Of a DNA stretch of 10,712 nt, positions 10,304-10,712 are shown in pieces; positions within the stretch are counted from its first letter, which is position 1, and each line of letters begins with the position of its first letter. The stretch covers positions 1 through 10,712 of the forward strand of contig JAEZAA010000294.1 in NCBI GenBank assembly GCA_023430625.1. Direction: 5' to 3'. A program made the translations under genes and the position numbers. The stretch comes from Pseudomonadota bacterium (GTDB lineage: Bacteria; Pseudomonadota; Gammaproteobacteria; Pseudomonadales; Oleiphilaceae). The notes beneath the pieces were generated by a model. It searched no databases and had not been told where the DNA came from. It saw nothing but the letters and a program-made list of their open reading frames with translations.

Positions 10304-10609
10304 ATGACCAACTACTACGCCATCATCGGCAAGGACGTTCCGGACAGCCTGGAGAAACGTAAATCCACGCGCCCGGAACACCTGGCACGTCTGGAACAAT
10401 TGAAGCAGGAGGGCCGCTTGCTTCTGGCCGGCCCCTTCCCCGCGATCGACAGCATGGACCCGGGCTCTGCCGGATTTACCGGAAGTCTGATCGTTGCCGC
10501 ATTCTCGTCCCTGGAGGACGCCAAGGTCTGGGCCGAAGCCGATCCATACCGGCATGCTGGCGTTTATGCGGAAGTCACCGTACAACCCTTCAAGCCAGTA
10601 CTTCCCTGA
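10304..10609 (+). CDS. yciI: YciI-like protein
   Basis: A 101-residue protein of the YciI family, small ferredoxin-like alpha+beta proteins. The segment SLEKRKSTRPEHLARL (15-30), GPFPAIDSMDPG (43-54), AGFTGS (56-61) and ADPYRHAGVY (79-88) are nearly those of E. coli YciI. His26 of the PEHLARL motif and Asp49 of the AIDS motif are the likely counterparts of the conserved His-Asp pair proposed as an active site from the Haemophilus structure; no physiological reaction is established. The ACGAGG at 10285-10290 is rather far from ATG 10304. It follows yciB by 42 bases on the same strand. Its last codons and stop lie inside a large inverted repeat described separately. Confidence 0.94.
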   Translation: MTNYYAIIGKDVPDSLEKRKSTRPEHLARLEQLKQEGRLLLAGPFPAIDSMDPGSAGFTGSLIVAAFSSLEDAKVWAEADPYRHAGVYAEVTVQPFKPVLP

Positions 10610-10621
10610 CGGGTTGTACGG
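10578..10621. repeat. Perfect 11-bp inverted repeat bracketing the yciI stop codon
   Basis: CCGTACAACCC (10578-10588) and GGGTTGTACGG (10611-10621) are exact reverse complements separated by 22 bases that contain the yciI stop (10607-10609). The transcript could form a stable 11-bp stem with a large loop. No run of T follows, so it is not a typical intrinsic terminator. It may protect the 3' end, pause polymerase, or bind a protein; its role is unknown. Confidence 0.7.
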
Positions 10622-10633
10622 CCACTTCGTCAT

Positions 10634-10684
10634 TAGTTTGATGCATTCCAAATCGCTGCCAGCCACCACCGCCAAATCAAACTA
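10634..10684. repeat. 9-bp inverted repeat downstream of yciI
   Basis: TAGTTTGAT (10634-10642) and ATCAAACTA (10676-10684) are exact reverse complements with 33 bases between them. This is AT-rich intergenic sequence near the window edge (10610-10712) with no gene visible; an ATTAATTAAT palindrome ends the window. It could be an operator half-site pair or promoter-proximal structure for a gene beyond the edge, or chance. Confidence 0.35.
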
Positions 10685-10712
10685 TCCTTATGTCTGTGCA
10701 CTATTAATTAAT

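Overview
The window looks like a piece of a gammaproteobacterial chromosome. Protein resemblance and gene order (sppA - HAD hydrolase - rluC divergent from rne, then an rnm/yciB/yciI cluster) fit the Pseudomonas / Marinobacter / Hahella-like marine group. The genus is a guess; the class is well supported by an RNase E catalytic half that aligns residue for residue with the E. coli enzyme. Base composition is moderately GC-rich throughout. I see no transposase, integrase, tRNA, rRNA, CRISPR array or phage gene.

Layout. (1) 1-2281, minus strand: a compact operon read right to left, rluC (23S rRNA pseudouridine synthase), then a HAD phosphatase starting inside the rluC stop (ATGA overlap), then after 148 bases sppA (membrane signal-peptide peptidase), cut by the window edge. 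(2) 2282-2936: a long non-coding divergent region. It carries a good sigma70-like promoter facing rne and therefore a predicted leader of about 590 nt, rich in inverted repeats in its last 140 nt. (3) 2937-6626, plus strand: rne, encoding RNase E of 1229 residues. A conserved catalytic half is followed by a very long low-complexity scaffold with an amphipathic membrane-anchor candidate, an NQER/QDR arginine arm, a second Arg-rich block, Ala/Pro/Thr-rich linkers and an isolated NDPR-type motif. A strong intrinsic terminator follows. (4) 6809-7369: a YecA/UPF0149 family protein without the zinc tail. (5) 8629-7493 and 9506-8640, minus strand: rnm (PHP-domain 5'-3' exoribonuclease, RNase AM) followed after 10 bases by a ClsB-type phospholipase D/cardiolipin synthase. 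(6) 9689-10609, plus strand: yciB (inner-membrane septation protein A) and yciI, divergent from rnm.

The shared theme is RNA processing (RluC and RNase AM on rRNA, RNase E on mRNA, rRNA and tRNA precursors) together with envelope functions (SppA, cardiolipin synthase, YciB).

No unknown multi-gene system is evident. The most interesting material is the rne leader: a hairpin that takes in the probable ribosome-binding site, an alternative-pairing set, and a possible 22-codon upstream ORF. After that come the unusual RNase E scaffold, a three-copy 15-bp repeat between convergent genes, and a perfect 11-bp inverted repeat bracketing the yciI stop codon. All structure claims were read by eye and were not folded computationally.
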